A stretch of DNA of 64,000 bases from the NCBI RefSeq assembly GCF_907164555.1, contig NZ_CAJQZC010000004.1, forward strand, positions 62,001 through 126,000, given 5' to 3'. Position numbers and translations under genes: made by a program. The stretch is from Paraburkholderia saeva. GTDB taxonomy: Bacteria > Pseudomonadota > Gammaproteobacteria > Burkholderiales > Burkholderiaceae. The notes below the pieces were generated by a model. That model searched no databases, was not told where the DNA came from, and saw only the letters and a program-made list of their open reading frames with translations. This document shows positions 45,801 to 55,175 of this stretch, piece after piece; position 1 is the first letter of the stretch, and every line of letters begins with the position of its first letter.

Positions 45801-48343
45801 GGGCCATGTCGGCGTTCCTGGAAGACGCCACGCGGCCACCGGGAAAGACGGCACTGACATTGGCTAGCGAGACCAGACTTCTCCTTGGCGATGATCGCGT
45901 CTACGGGTGGTCAGGGAAAAATCCACCGTCGGCGATTGGTCCAGCCTTGATGGCCTTGGAAAAATATTTTTATAACGAACTGGACGCGGAACGTCCGGTC
46001 GCGGAGAAACTGGATGCGGTGTTGCAGCGAACGCGCAGTGTTGCGGTTCTCAAAGTGCTCTGCGATGTCGGAAAGCGTGAGCGGTCTCTATTTGGTTCGG
46101 TGCTGCGCCCTCTGCTATCCGTACCTGAACTTTATCTGTGGGACCGAAGGCATGGCTTCTATGGTCGGCAGCATCTGCTGATGTTTGCGTTCCGGCAGCC
46201 GCGCTGGTTCATTGAGGCCGCGCGGGAGTTTCACAACCTGCCTCATCGAGAGATGGACATGGTAGCGCTGGCGGTAAGACTGTTTTTCTTCGACGAAGCA
46301 TGCCGGACCTTTCTTACGGAAGCGCGGTTGAAGTGGCAATTAATGTTTCCTGACATATTGGATCAAAATATGCAGGAGCATCTCCGGGAGATGATCGAAG
46401 CGTTCGATATCAATAACTATCAGATTTCACGCGATGACGATGGGCAATTGCAGGTAGTTAACCTGAGAGCGTATGAACGGCACGTTGCCCAGCGGCCGGA
46501 GCGCGAGGCGCAACAGCGAAAGATGCGGATGACGATGCTTCCGGTGCAGGCGCGCCGTTACTTCGATGAAGAGAAACGCCTGAGTCGCGAAGAGCTGACA
46601 GATGTGTGGAGTCTTCTTGACCCCTTGTATCAGGACTCGGCCGCACTATCAGTGGACCAGAGCCCTCCGTCCGAGGGGGAACCGGAGAAGGAAGATGTCG
46701 TTGTTCCTTCACTGGCGCGGCGGTTATTTGGCATCATCATCGATTGGTTCAAGTTCATGTGTCGTTCTGTTGTGAACAGGGTTACGGGTGGACGAAATTC
46801 TACTTCACAAGAGCTCGAAGAACCGGAGCAACAAAGACCACTGAAGTCGGCTGCGCAACTCGAGCACGAAAACGAGGAGGCTGACATGCAGATGGCCGCT
46901 ATCGCTCTTCTTTTTCGACAGCAGGGAGATTGGCTCGACGAATACCCTGAGCGCAAGCAGTGGTGTGTGGAAAGGCTTGCGTACGCCATCGATAATCCGA
47001 TTCAGATTCGGCAGTTTGATGTTCGCGATAGCGTGGCAAGCTGGACTTGGGATTGTTTCGCGGCGGAGCTGATTGCGCAGCTTTGGCTCGCGGAGCCAGA
47101 TAACCGGCAGTATCGCTACATGCTGGCGAGGCTTTTTATTCTCGCGCCACACTATGCTGCTTTGAATATCATCGTTTCACGATGCGCGAAACAACGTAGA
47201 TCTGCCCGAAAGGACTTTGCCCAGTTGAGGACTTTCATCTTCCACGTCGCGAACATGCGCGCACGAATTCAGTTCGTGCAACAGTACAGCGCGTACGAGA
47301 AGGTACTATCGAAAGAACAGGTGAGCAGCTTTCAGCGCAGTCTGGATCCGTGGGCTAACCATCTTGTAGGGAGATTCATTGAAGGTTCGCTGGAAGCGGG
47401 GAGCCATGCGTGGAGCGACATGGATAGCACGGCAGATTATCTTGAAGTAGATGCCATCCGCCGGCACTACCTACCACACTATATGTTGGACTTGGAGCTG
47501 GTCCGTGTAACTCATATGTGGTTGCCCGGTCTCGACGACGCGATTGACGATCAGGAACGGAAGGAATGGGTGAGTTTCTGGCAGTCTGCGCTGGGTTTTA
47601 TCCTGAGCCGGGTACATACGGGCCGGGATGATCAGAAGTATCCATACGAGTATGAGCGATGGATACTCGATGGCGTGGGCTCCGTGCTCGCGCAAATGCG
47701 CGAGGCTGAATCGCCGAGGTCGGTCTGGGAGCCGGTGCTCAGGCTACCGGCTGACTGGCACCACTGGAGCGAAATGGTGCTCCAGTCATTCCATGAAGCA
47801 GGGTTATCCCGTGATCCAGCGGGCGCGCATTTTGAAGCAACGCGAACCGCGATGGTTGAGTACGTGCTCGAAAAATCAGTTCGTTCGTCCGCCGAAAGCT
47901 GGTCCCATGAATATGATGCGTGGCAGGCATTGATCGGCATCGACCACGCCAACCGGAGAGCGTGGCTCGTCCGGCACCAGCCGTTGGTGATACGCAGCAT
48001 TCCACAACTTCGCCGATGGACCCGAGAAATCGCTGGCTCGTCCTTTTCGCAGATGGCGGCGCTTTCGGACTGGTTGCAACAGGATTGTGCGGACCCGGTC
48101 CGGATTGATCTGATAGCGGAAGCGTATATGGCAATGGAGAGAGAGAGGATGCTTCGAATTGCTCCTCGACGTGATTCCGGGAGTGCCATTGCCTCGCTGC
48201 TGCATACGGTATGGGAAAGAGATGGGGTAGCTCTACGTGCCAACGAATTGGCGTTCACATCCTTTAAAGAGTTTCTGAAGTGGTTAGTTGCCGATCAGAA
48301 TGCTGTTGCGCTCGAACTTGCGCGCAAGGTTGGAAGCCTGTAA
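42869..48343 (+). CDS. Avs-like STAND NTPase with N-terminal nuclease-like domain
   Basis: This 1824-residue protein fits the plan of antiviral STAND (Avs) sensors. The N-terminal 200 residues look like the Cap4/DUF4297-type nuclease fold (GGGFLFEDKVCAWFVVQML, GWFLDDVLLTTH, RFAWSIKSNTQFG), but the motif reads SIK rather than the usual (E/Q)xK, so activity is uncertain. The P-loop GDSGVGKSA lies near residue 320 and Walker B is LIVLDGFDRL near 390. The remaining 1400 residues form a long helical repeat region, likely for recognition of a phage protein. ATG 42869 gives a sensible N-terminus after 214 noncoding bases. Confidence 0.78.
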   Translation: MTKNVAPPKSTSGGGFLFEDKVCAWFVVQMLCGEAPLEPILGAATRIDFQTRPDGWFLDDVLLTTHGQNGPHRFAWSIKSNTQFGTVSAPSDFVETVWAQYLHEGSSIFDRLRDYMGLVTTPLDVEFRASLEFVLTTANATSSDLLPGRYAQEGWASDARRSLFGSFHCPVDLANRKGATGTDTGRLLNRLRFLQFDFDAQVSESEKRAVEACRRILRSGRYEDAQAMWHSILGITADYRTTAKGIDRQTLLQRLPARFGILELPDYRDDWNRLRSLTNANMALVRDTIGKEIRLQDTDLRSALREALDDYNGAVLTGDSGVGKSAAVKAFAETLESSGEAVLWFNPSSFDKPDFAAFQSDLGLAHTLEELFRSVSSHTRLIVLDGFDRLYVPGAMRLVATLMRFVQVDEAATPWKTIVTCQTHDWPRLRNSLTDAGLPVSDWPCINVETWSADALRPVWDAIPGTARLKSRKKLQSLWGNLKILDLLATRISAGNNVETSGWVGEADVAAWYWDSYVRSGDTPHARERFAMMLAEKEANELRSALPLDAFEVAELTPYEALRLDGVCQTTPEGRIRFAHDLFGDWGRLRILVSHADDFPRFIGTRINSPLWHRAIRLYGTYLLENGNDVDRWRSVRRVLNAEDNTIANDLLLEAAIFSADPSEILDRLKADLLAENGADLRRLLGRFLASATVPDVRYETDGQPLNPRLASRLRSPTWGDWPPMLGFLFRNRNDVVACAAEEVAKIADLWFRHTPEDFPFRKEMATIGLLLGEVAHRGWRDRTVHVARRKLLYRTALAGAAHYPDEVARFALKAAMRDGSEEDNDDVGDEMLPFGITFDPRYDSTAAPEEPWPDGPHGRVDDDFRDAILDEGALIPLMRIRPAVAREIILAVMLKKRRRFDWHNHVHHSHDLDLHHGDDWSIPLFTQGPFLSLLQCDFSEGLETIARLVDFASERWMYYTQLAAEEYRSQPAEADLGAMSAFLEDATRPPGKTALTLASETRLLLGDDRVYGWSGKNPPSAIGPALMALEKYFYNELDAERPVAEKLDAVLQRTRSVAVLKVLCDVGKRERSLFGSVLRPLLSVPELYLWDRRHGFYGRQHLLMFAFRQPRWFIEAAREFHNLPHREMDMVALAVRLFFFDEACRTFLTEARLKWQLMFPDILDQNMQEHLREMIEAFDINNYQISRDDDGQLQVVNLRAYERHVAQRPEREAQQRKMRMTMLPVQARRYFDEEKRLSREELTDVWSLLDPLYQDSAALSVDQSPPSEGEPEKEDVVVPSLARRLFGIIIDWFKFMCRSVVNRVTGGRNSTSQELEEPEQQRPLKSAAQLEHENEEADMQMAAIALLFRQQGDWLDEYPERKQWCVERLAYAIDNPIQIRQFDVRDSVASWTWDCFAAELIAQLWLAEPDNRQYRYMLARLFILAPHYAALNIIVSRCAKQRRSARKDFAQLRTFIFHVANMRARIQFVQQYSAYEKVLSKEQVSSFQRSLDPWANHLVGRFIEGSLEAGSHAWSDMDSTADYLEVDAIRRHYLPHYMLDLELVRVTHMWLPGLDDAIDDQERKEWVSFWQSALGFILSRVHTGRDDQKYPYEYERWILDGVGSVLAQMREAESPRSVWEPVLRLPADWHHWSEMVLQSFHEAGLSRDPAGAHFEATRTAMVEYVLEKSVRSSAESWSHEYDAWQALIGIDHANRRAWLVRHQPLVIRSIPQLRRWTREIAGSSFSQMAALSDWLQQDCADPVRIDLIAEAYMAMERERMLRIAPRRDSGSAIASLLHTVWERDGVALRANELAFTSFKEFLKWLVADQNAVALELARKVGSL

Positions 48344-48694
48344 GCAGATGTGATAGGAGCCAATGTTCGCACCGAAGCGAATGGTCGTGTCGTCGATACG
48401 AAGTGGCTGTATGCGGAGAGCGACCACGAAGAAAGCAGCTTGCGTTGTGCCTTTCAGCATGAGGCATTCGGCGAGCGGAACCGTCGTTGGCTAAGGGGCT
48501 GATGTGTCTGCAGTGGAACTAAATGCAGCCCAATCTAAATCGCCCCGGCTTTCGAGGAGCCGATGGCGGGCGTCCATTTGCCCGAGATGGCACTTGAAAA
48601 CGGATGCGCGCTTACTCGTGAATTCGTGCTTTCGGAGATAACATTAGGTCGTAGGCAAGACGAAAATGTGGTGTGCGATTAACCCGGGGGTAGG
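48344..48694. other. Intergenic region between Avs-like and OLD-nuclease genes
   Basis: About 350 bases with no convincing gene. Only short frames with no family resemblance occur. The segment presumably holds the promoter of the Gabija-like pair. I see no strong hairpin terminator or direct repeats here. Confidence 0.5.
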
Positions 48695-51001
48695 ATGCAC
48701 CTAAAAAAGCTAGCCTTGTGCAATTTTCGACGCCTGCGCAACGTCGTAATTGATCTCGCTTCGGATATCTCGATTTTCGTCGGCGCGAATAACAGCGGAA
48801 AAACATCTGTCGGCCATGCGCTGCAGCTCTTCACTGAGCGGGGAAAGTTCAGCGTCCATGATTTCAGCGCCGATCAGTGGCCGCAGATCGTGGCGTACGG
48901 CGAAGGCGATGCCGATGCGCTCCTGCCCACGATCGAGGCCGATATCTGGCTGGAGATCAATGCTGACGACATCCACCGGGTGGTTGATCTGCTGCCCAGC
49001 CTGGCATGGGAAGGTTCGCTGGTGGGGATGAGGGTGGTGTTCGCACCCATCGATTCCGAGGCGACCCGCGCGCGGTACGCCGAGGCGCGGCGACGCGCAC
49101 TCGAGGCCGTTGCCGGCGGAGAGGGCCTTGAATTTGATCCCTCGCCGCACAATTTGCAGGACTATCTGCGCGACCGGTTGAACGACGAATATGAGCTTCG
49201 CCACTACGTGCTCGATCCCACCCGGTTCGACGCGAACATGGTCGCACAGCAGGATTATGCCCCCGTGCCCCTGACCGGGCGTGATCGCAGCGGGCGCGAC
49301 ATTCTCAATGGTCTGCTGCGCATCGACTTCCTGCATGCGCAGCGGCATCTTGCTGACGCGCCGGGCAGCGCGCGGGCCGAGACCCTCTCGCGCGTGCTGA
49401 GCCGCTTCTACGAACGCAACCTCGAGCAGAAGGGCGAGGATCTTGTGGCGCTGCGGGCGCTTGCCGAGTCTGAGGTTTCGCTGAACGAGCATCTTGAGCG
49501 GGTGTTCGAGCCGACCCTGCAGCGTCTGGCGCAACTCGGTTATCCCGGTCTCAGCAATCCGCGGCTCGTGATTCGCTCGGCGCTCGATCCCGCATCCATC
49601 ATGAGCAGCCCGCACGGCGCGCGGGTGCATTATGCGCTCGGCCCGGACGACGGCGCACCGGAGCCGCCGACACTGCCCGACAGCTACAACGGTCTTGGCT
49701 TCAAGAACCTGATCTTCATGGTGGTCGAACTCCTTGACCTTCATGCTCAATGGCTTGCAATCGAGGGTAACAGGCCGCCTGTGCACCTCATCTTCATCGA
49801 GGAGCCTGAAGCCCATCTGCACGCCCAGCTTCAACAGGCCTTCATCCGCAAGGTGATGTCCATTCTCGCCTTGGGCGCGGAGGATCGAACACACTATACA
49901 AGCCAGGTCGTCGTCACGACCCATTCAACTCACATTCTGTACGAGCGCGGTTTCCGGCCAATTCGCTACTTCCGCCGCAGCCGCGCCGAGCATGTCTCGA
50001 CCTCGGCCGTGCTGAACATGTCGGTGTTCTACGACGCAACCGACCACGATGTCCGGACTTTCCTCGAACGCTATCTCAAGCTCACCCACTGCGACCTGTT
50101 CTTCGCAGATGGGGCGGTGCTTGTGGAAGGCAATGTTGAACGGCTGCTGCTGCCGCAGATGATCGCCAATGCGGCGCCACGCCTGCAGTCGACATACCTG
50201 ACTGTTCTCGAGATAGGCGGCGCCTTCGGCCATCGCTTTAAGGCACTGATCGAGTTCCTCGGTCTCACGACCCTCATCATCACGGACCTGGACAGCGTCT
50301 TCGGGGCCCCGGTGCCCGTTGCTGGCGCTTTAGAGAACCGCGCGGACGCCGCGGCACCGGCGCAGGCTGGCGACGAGGGGGCTGAGCCCGAGGAGGAAGA
50401 TGAGGACGACGAAGCCGCTGAAGCCGGTGCCGCAGCAGAAGGCAGGCCCGGCAAGGTATGCATCGCGGGTCATCCCGGCGCTGTGACCTCGAACCAGACC
50501 CTGCTGCAATGGCTGCCGAAATGCGACACCGTGGCCATGCTTTGGGATGCTACAGACGACCAGAAGACGCAGGCACGGAGCGTGAACAGCGAGGCAATCG
50601 TGCGCGTCGGCTATCAGTGCCGCACCAATGTGACATGGGCAGGTGAGACACAAGCTTTGGCCGGTCGCACGCTCGAAGAGGCATTCGTACTCGAGAACCT
50701 CGCCTGGTGCCAGGATATCGCGCGCAAGCCTCTGCAGCTTCGCATCGCCCGACCCGACAACAAGAATCTGACTGAGCTAACCCGGCGCATCCATCGGCGG
50801 GTCCAGGCGAAGAGCTTCAGCAAGACCGATTTCGCCTTGGCTCTGTTGGCCGAGGATCCGACGCAATGGTCGGTACCGGCCTATATCGCCGAAGGGCTGC
50901 GCTGGCTCGAGGGCGAGATTGCCCCTCCGGTCGAGCCTGATGATGGCGATCAGGAGGGGCAGCCGGCTGGTGATCCGGTCATCGCCGCGGTGGTAGCATG
51001 A
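48695..51001 (+). CDS. GajA-like OLD-family ATPase/Toprim nuclease
   Basis: This 768-residue protein has an ABC/OLD-type ATPase part (Walker A FVGANNSGKTS near residue 30, Walker B LIFIEEPEAHLHAQL near 370, and TTHSTHIL), followed by a Toprim nuclease domain (VEGNVERLLLPQMI and ITDLDSVFG). An acidic Glu/Asp-rich linker (about 560-590) divides the Toprim part. The gene is coupled by ATGA to a UvrD-like helicase gene, the order of the Gabija system. It is longer than GajA of Bacillus (about 580 residues). ATG 48695 follows GGGGGTAGG. It is expected to cleave DNA when nucleotides run low during infection. Confidence 0.8.
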   Translation: MHLKKLALCNFRRLRNVVIDLASDISIFVGANNSGKTSVGHALQLFTERGKFSVHDFSADQWPQIVAYGEGDADALLPTIEADIWLEINADDIHRVVDLLPSLAWEGSLVGMRVVFAPIDSEATRARYAEARRRALEAVAGGEGLEFDPSPHNLQDYLRDRLNDEYELRHYVLDPTRFDANMVAQQDYAPVPLTGRDRSGRDILNGLLRIDFLHAQRHLADAPGSARAETLSRVLSRFYERNLEQKGEDLVALRALAESEVSLNEHLERVFEPTLQRLAQLGYPGLSNPRLVIRSALDPASIMSSPHGARVHYALGPDDGAPEPPTLPDSYNGLGFKNLIFMVVELLDLHAQWLAIEGNRPPVHLIFIEEPEAHLHAQLQQAFIRKVMSILALGAEDRTHYTSQVVVTTHSTHILYERGFRPIRYFRRSRAEHVSTSAVLNMSVFYDATDHDVRTFLERYLKLTHCDLFFADGAVLVEGNVERLLLPQMIANAAPRLQSTYLTVLEIGGAFGHRFKALIEFLGLTTLIITDLDSVFGAPVPVAGALENRADAAAPAQAGDEGAEPEEEDEDDEAAEAGAAAEGRPGKVCIAGHPGAVTSNQTLLQWLPKCDTVAMLWDATDDQKTQARSVNSEAIVRVGYQCRTNVTWAGETQALAGRTLEEAFVLENLAWCQDIARKPLQLRIARPDNKNLTELTRRIHRRVQAKSFSKTDFALALLAEDPTQWSVPAYIAEGLRWLEGEIAPPVEPDDGDQEGQPAGDPVIAAVVA

Positions 51002-52872
51002 CGAGCCGCATCGGCAGCCCGGACACTCAGGCCGACATCGATGTCCGCAATTGTCTCGCTCAGGTGCCTCCGCGCTCGTTCGTGATGGTGGCAGGCGCAG
51101 GATCGGGAAAGACCACATCGCTGATCAAAGCGCTCGCGCATCTTGGCGAGGCGCGCGGAAAGGCGTTGCGGCGCGCGGGTCAGTAGATCGCCTGCATCAC
51201 TTACACGGAAGTTGCGGTCGGCGAGATTTCCGCCGACGTTGGCATAAGCCCGCTATTTCATATTTCGACCATCCACAGCTTCCTGTGGTCGGTCGTTCGC
51301 GCGTTCCAGTCAGACATCGCTGTCTGGGTCATCGGCCGTATTGAGGAGAAGATCGCCGAGAAGCGCGTCCATTACGACAGACCTGGTACACGGGCCGCGA
51401 CCAGGGCGAAGCTCGAGCAGGAGATAGCCGGTCTCGAAGCCGAGCTCGAGGCGGTCGGTCGGGTCGAGAAGTTCATCTACGGAACGGGCAGCCGTTACGC
51501 GGAAGGCATTCTCGGCCACGACGACATCCTCAAGTTGACCCCGGCGTGCATTGAGAACCATCCCTTGCTACGCGAGATTGTGGCGCGGCGGTTTCCCTAT
51601 ATTTTTGTCGACGAGAGTCAGGACACTCAGCCTGTTGTTATCGAAGCGCTTCGGCAGATCGCTGGCGAGCAGCCCCTCTGCGTCGGCTTTTTCGGCGATC
51701 CGATGCAGAAGATCTACGGACACGGAGCTGGTGCGATCGAGCCGCTACCCGGCTGGGCCGAGATAACCAAGCCGGAGAACTTTCGCTGCCCGACCTCGGT
51801 CCTGAGCGTGGTCAACGCGGTGCGTGCGGCGGGCGACGGTCTAGTCCAGACCCGTGGACGCACTGTGACCGTTGATGGGCAGGAGCAGCCCGTGGTCGGC
51901 ACTGTCAACGTATTCATCCTGCCAAGCGATGATCATAGGACTGCACGGCTCGGTGCCGTACGGGCATGGCTGGCCGCGCAGACCGGCGACGATCTGTGGA
52001 CCAGCGACATGCGTGACGGCGATGTTCGGTTGCTGGTGCTGGTGCATCGCATGGCCGCCAGGCGGCTCGGTTTTGCTGCGCTTTATTCGGCGCTAAACGA
52101 TCGCGCGCCGCAGAGCCTGAGTGAAGGCATTGCCGACGGGTCGGCCTGGCCGCTTCGGCCATTTGTTCAGCAACTGCTGCCGCTGATCGTCGCATCGCGT
52201 GCAAATGACCAGTTCACGATCATCTCGATCCTCCGCGCAAACAGTCCCTGCCTAGAACCAGAGCGGTTGCGTGGGCAGGCAGTGGCTCCTGTCCTCGCCG
52301 CCCTTCAGCAAGCAATCGAGCAACTGGCCGCGCTGCTGGCCGACGGATCAGTGGCTACGGTCCGCGACGTCCTTCGGCACGTCCAGAGCACCGAGCTGGT
52401 GGCGCTCGACGACCGCTTCGCCGCACACCTCATGGATGACCCGGTCGACGACGGGTCGGCAGGATTTGGCAACGTTGCTGCGTTTCTGGAATGCAATGTC
52501 GGCGAACTCTGGGCGCATCGTAGATATATCCTAGAAGAGTCGCCATTCGCGACCCATCATGGAGTCAAGGGCGCGCAGTTCGAGCGCGTGCTCGTGGTAC
52601 TTGACGACGAAGAGGCCTCTTACAACCAATACTCTTACGGCAAATATCTTGGCTATACACCCCTTTCCGACACTGACGAAGCGAATGTCGCAGAGGGGAG
52701 GGAATCGGTGCTCGACCGCACGAGGCGGTTATTTTATGTCTGCTGCTCGCGTGCGGAGAAGGATCTGGCAGTGGTGCTGTTCGCCGCTGATGTTGCCGCG
52801 GCACGCACTGCCGTGGTCGAGGCCAGACTGTTTCCAAACGCTTCGTTTCATGGAGTTGAGCAGCTCGGCTAA
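50998..52872 (+). pseudogene. GajB-like UvrD/Rep-type helicase broken by an amber codon
   Basis: The reading frame is otherwise complete (about 624 codons) but TAG at 51184-51186 interrupts it after residue 62. Walker A VAGAGSGKT is upstream and the rest of the helicase, including IACITYTEVAVGEI, VDESQDTQP (motif II) and a final FYVCCSRAEKDLAVVLF (motif VI), is downstream in the same frame. CAG to TAG, a single base change, would explain it. The N-terminal peptide alone is useless, and the later ATG at 51535 would lack Walker A. The system is probably inactive unless the stop is suppressed or is a sequencing error. Confidence 0.8.
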
Positions 52873-53427
52873 ATCGTAAAAAATTACGCGATTTGCTCGG
52901 CATTCGGCGGACAGTCGTGTTGGATAATCGCTCACTCGATTATCCAACGGCGCAACCGCTGATCGTGGCAAGAGCGGACTTTGCGCTGCAGCCATCGAAT
53001 GACCGACACGGGGCGGCTATCCTAGCCGCAACCCAGTCGATGGAACGGATTCTTGCTTTACATTGGAGTATTCGTGCCAGCGAGGTCTGGGATAGCAATA
53101 TCGGAATTCGGCGGGAGGATGAACGCTGCGATATCGACGATGATCCGTCCCACGGCCTCGACGGTTTTTGGACACCCGACAAAGACGGATTCTTGCTGTT
53201 GGCTTTTCCAACCTTTGTCGTTGATGGAGGTGAGGCTTTGTAGGTGCCTGAAATCAGCTACGCAGATTGATTTTGTACTTGGGGCGGCCCGAGGCTAGGT
53301 GAAATGGTCGAGTACCTCGGAACGGCGGCCCACGATTTCTCGCCAGCCTGATTCGAAAAGATCAGTCATGCGAGTTTGTTGGCTGGCCGTTTGCCGGCTA
53401 CATGCCAGTAATTACGCGAATAAATTT
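52873..53427. other. Intergenic region after the Gabija-like pair
   Basis: About 555 bases. A 116-codon frame (from TTG 52893) has no family match, and I do not call it. A perfect 12-base inverted repeat with a six-base loop is at 52919-52948. No promoter was fixed for the following DUF2971 gene. Confidence 0.5.
52919..52948. repeat. Perfect 12-base inverted repeat hairpin
   Basis: GTTGGATAATCG (52919-52930) and CGATTATCCAAC (52937-52948) pair perfectly around CTCACT. There is no T-tail, so it is not a standard terminator. Position just after the helicase stop allows a transcript-stabilising role or an operator. Confidence 0.6.
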
Positions 53428-54402
53428 ATGATGAGACCGCCGGTTCTGTACAAGTACCGCCACTTCAATGATCGGACTGTCGAACTGTTGTGTGCCGATC
53501 GCGTCTACTATGCTGATCCAAGCACATTCAACGATCCGCTCGACACAAGACCATGTGTCGAAGCCGATTGCGATATCAGCACGCTCGAGCGTACCGTTCA
53601 GGAAATGGTGCGACGGCGCGTCAGCGCCGAGATGCGAGCTGCTGCGGATGCGGTCAAATACCGTGGTCCGAAAACGATGGCGCACATCGAGAAGCATAGC
53701 GAGGCTGCAGCGCTTAAGATGATCGACACGCTGCAATATCAAGCATCGGACCCCGAGTATTCAGAAGACGTGCTGGATGCGTACACCTTCGTCGTCACAA
53801 GGGCCATCGAGGACGAGTTGCTGCGTCAGTACAACAGGGGAATTCTGTCGCTCGCAAGCCGGCATGACTGCCCGTTGATGTGGAGCCACTACGGCGATCA
53901 ACACCGCGGTCTGTGCATCGGGTACGCCGCCCCAACTCACGAACAGGCGCCCGATTGGGCCATCGAGTTGCACGAGGTCGTGTATGGCGGAAACCGGAAT
54001 GTTCGCGCGAGCCTCGTTGCCGCGATGGTACTGGAAGACAATGCATTGGCGCGGAGAGAGGTGGACGCGGCCGTTCTTTTGCGAAAAGCACCCGATTGGC
54101 AGTATGAAAAGGAGTGGCGTCTGCTCGGCTCGCGCGGCACATCAGACTCGCCGCTGGAGATGGTCGAAGTCGTATTCGGTATGAGATGCGACAGCACTGT
54201 CATGCACACGGTGGCGCGTGCTTTGAGCGGGCGCGACAAGGAAGTAAAGCTATACGAGACGCATGAGGTCCGCGGAACCTTCGAGCTCACGCGAAACGAA
54301 GTGGACGTAGGCGAACTGTCTGCGTACTACCCCCGGCGCGCGCAGACCATTTTCGAAGAGTTTGCCCCTTTGACGGAGCAGGACGACGAGTCGCGTTCCT
54401 AG
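53428..54402 (+). CDS. DUF2971 domain protein
   Basis: This 324-residue protein belongs to DUF2971, common in defence islands. The N-terminus has LYKYRHFNDRTVELLCADRV and YYADPSTFNDPLDTRP, and the core has CPLMWSHYGDQHRGLCIGY, all family-typical. The biochemical function is not known. Two adjacent ATG codons (53428, 53431) can start it; the frame extending to 53299 has no conserved residues. It is the last gene of the defence run before the LysR regulator and catabolic cluster, so it may mark the island edge. Confidence 0.75.
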   Translation: MMRPPVLYKYRHFNDRTVELLCADRVYYADPSTFNDPLDTRPCVEADCDISTLERTVQEMVRRRVSAEMRAAADAVKYRGPKTMAHIEKHSEAAALKMIDTLQYQASDPEYSEDVLDAYTFVVTRAIEDELLRQYNRGILSLASRHDCPLMWSHYGDQHRGLCIGYAAPTHEQAPDWAIELHEVVYGGNRNVRASLVAAMVLEDNALARREVDAAVLLRKAPDWQYEKEWRLLGSRGTSDSPLEMVEVVFGMRCDSTVMHTVARALSGRDKEVKLYETHEVRGTFELTRNEVDVGELSAYYPRRAQTIFEEFAPLTEQDDESRS

Positions 54403-55175
54403 AGGCAGGGCTGCATGGATTCGAACCGCGTGCCGATGGCGACAATTCTGCCGCCTGCCAGCCGGGGCGAACGTCGTGACTGTTTTCGGCTTTACGCGGA
54501 ACGCGCGGGAAACATTGTGACGGTACGTGTGACGGTATGGCCGTCACGCAATCTCTCTATTTGCCTCGTTCCTCGCGATGATTTAAACAATAGTTGCAGC
54601 GTCGTCCATTGCGATCGCTGCGAAGCCGAGGAGTGCCGACAGAATTTTTCGGTATCGCTGGCGGTATCGGTGGGACGGGAACTCGCCGAGCCGCTGTCAT
54701 ATAAAGGCTCCGGCGTGTTGATTGACAATCGAGTGGGAAGTGAAAACCCATGGTGCGACAACTGCAGCTCAATTTCACGCCGTTGCAGGTGAGCTGTGAT
54801 GCTATTCGGCTGCAGACCTTGCCTTTCAAGGACGCTCAGCAACTTCGAGAACTGCGCGACGAATACCGTATGCGCTACGCGATGCCCCGACGCTCTGACC
54901 AGATTGTGGCGCTTCCCCTCATACCGGGTCTGCCACCCATTGGCAAAGAGAAGATTGTCTCGGCCGTCGTTCAAAGAACGGGTCACATTGTTCCGATGGC
55001 TTCAAACCAGATCGTTACCAATCCAGCACGCACCGGTGGGTTACGAAAGGCCAAACAATCGGTTTCCTCGCTGGCCAAATCCAAGTGAAACCGGTTGACC
55101 TCAAGTTGGACGAAACATTCCCAGCCCACGCGATTTTGCGTCAGAATTCCGAATTCCGATATCTCCCCGATATTC
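54403..55175. other. Junction between defence island and catabolic cluster
   Basis: About 770 bases, mostly without a convincing gene. A short T-arm-like string at 54417-54430 lies near the start but no tRNA fold is present. One open frame (54750-55088) has weak support and is listed separately. A likely promoter of the LysR gene is upstream of 55176 but was not fixed. Confidence 0.5.
54750..55088 (+). CDS. Short open frame, possible truncated gene
   Basis: A 112-codon frame starting VRQLQLNFTPLQVSCDAI after GTGGGAAGTGAAAACCC. The first 70 residues look protein-like (alternating strand and helix pattern, LRELRDEYRMRYAMPRR), and the tail becomes random, as in a gene cut by rearrangement. I do not recognise the family, and it may be spurious. 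Its position at the island edge fits debris of an older gene. Confidence 0.3.
   Translation: MVRQLQLNFTPLQVSCDAIRLQTLPFKDAQQLRELRDEYRMRYAMPRRSDQIVALPLIPGLPPIGKEKIVSAVVQRTGHIVPMASNQIVTNPARTGGLRKAKQSVSSLAKSK

Noticed and set aside
52893..53243. 116-codon plus-strand frame after the helicase
   Set aside because: It starts with TTG, has no ribosome site and no recognisable motif, and spans the inverted repeat.
54405..54430. T-arm-like string (GGATTCGAACCGCG) that could be a tRNA 3' end or attachment site
   Set aside because: No acceptor, D-arm or anticodon arm pairs with it, and no second copy was seen in the window. A whole-genome repeat search would be needed.
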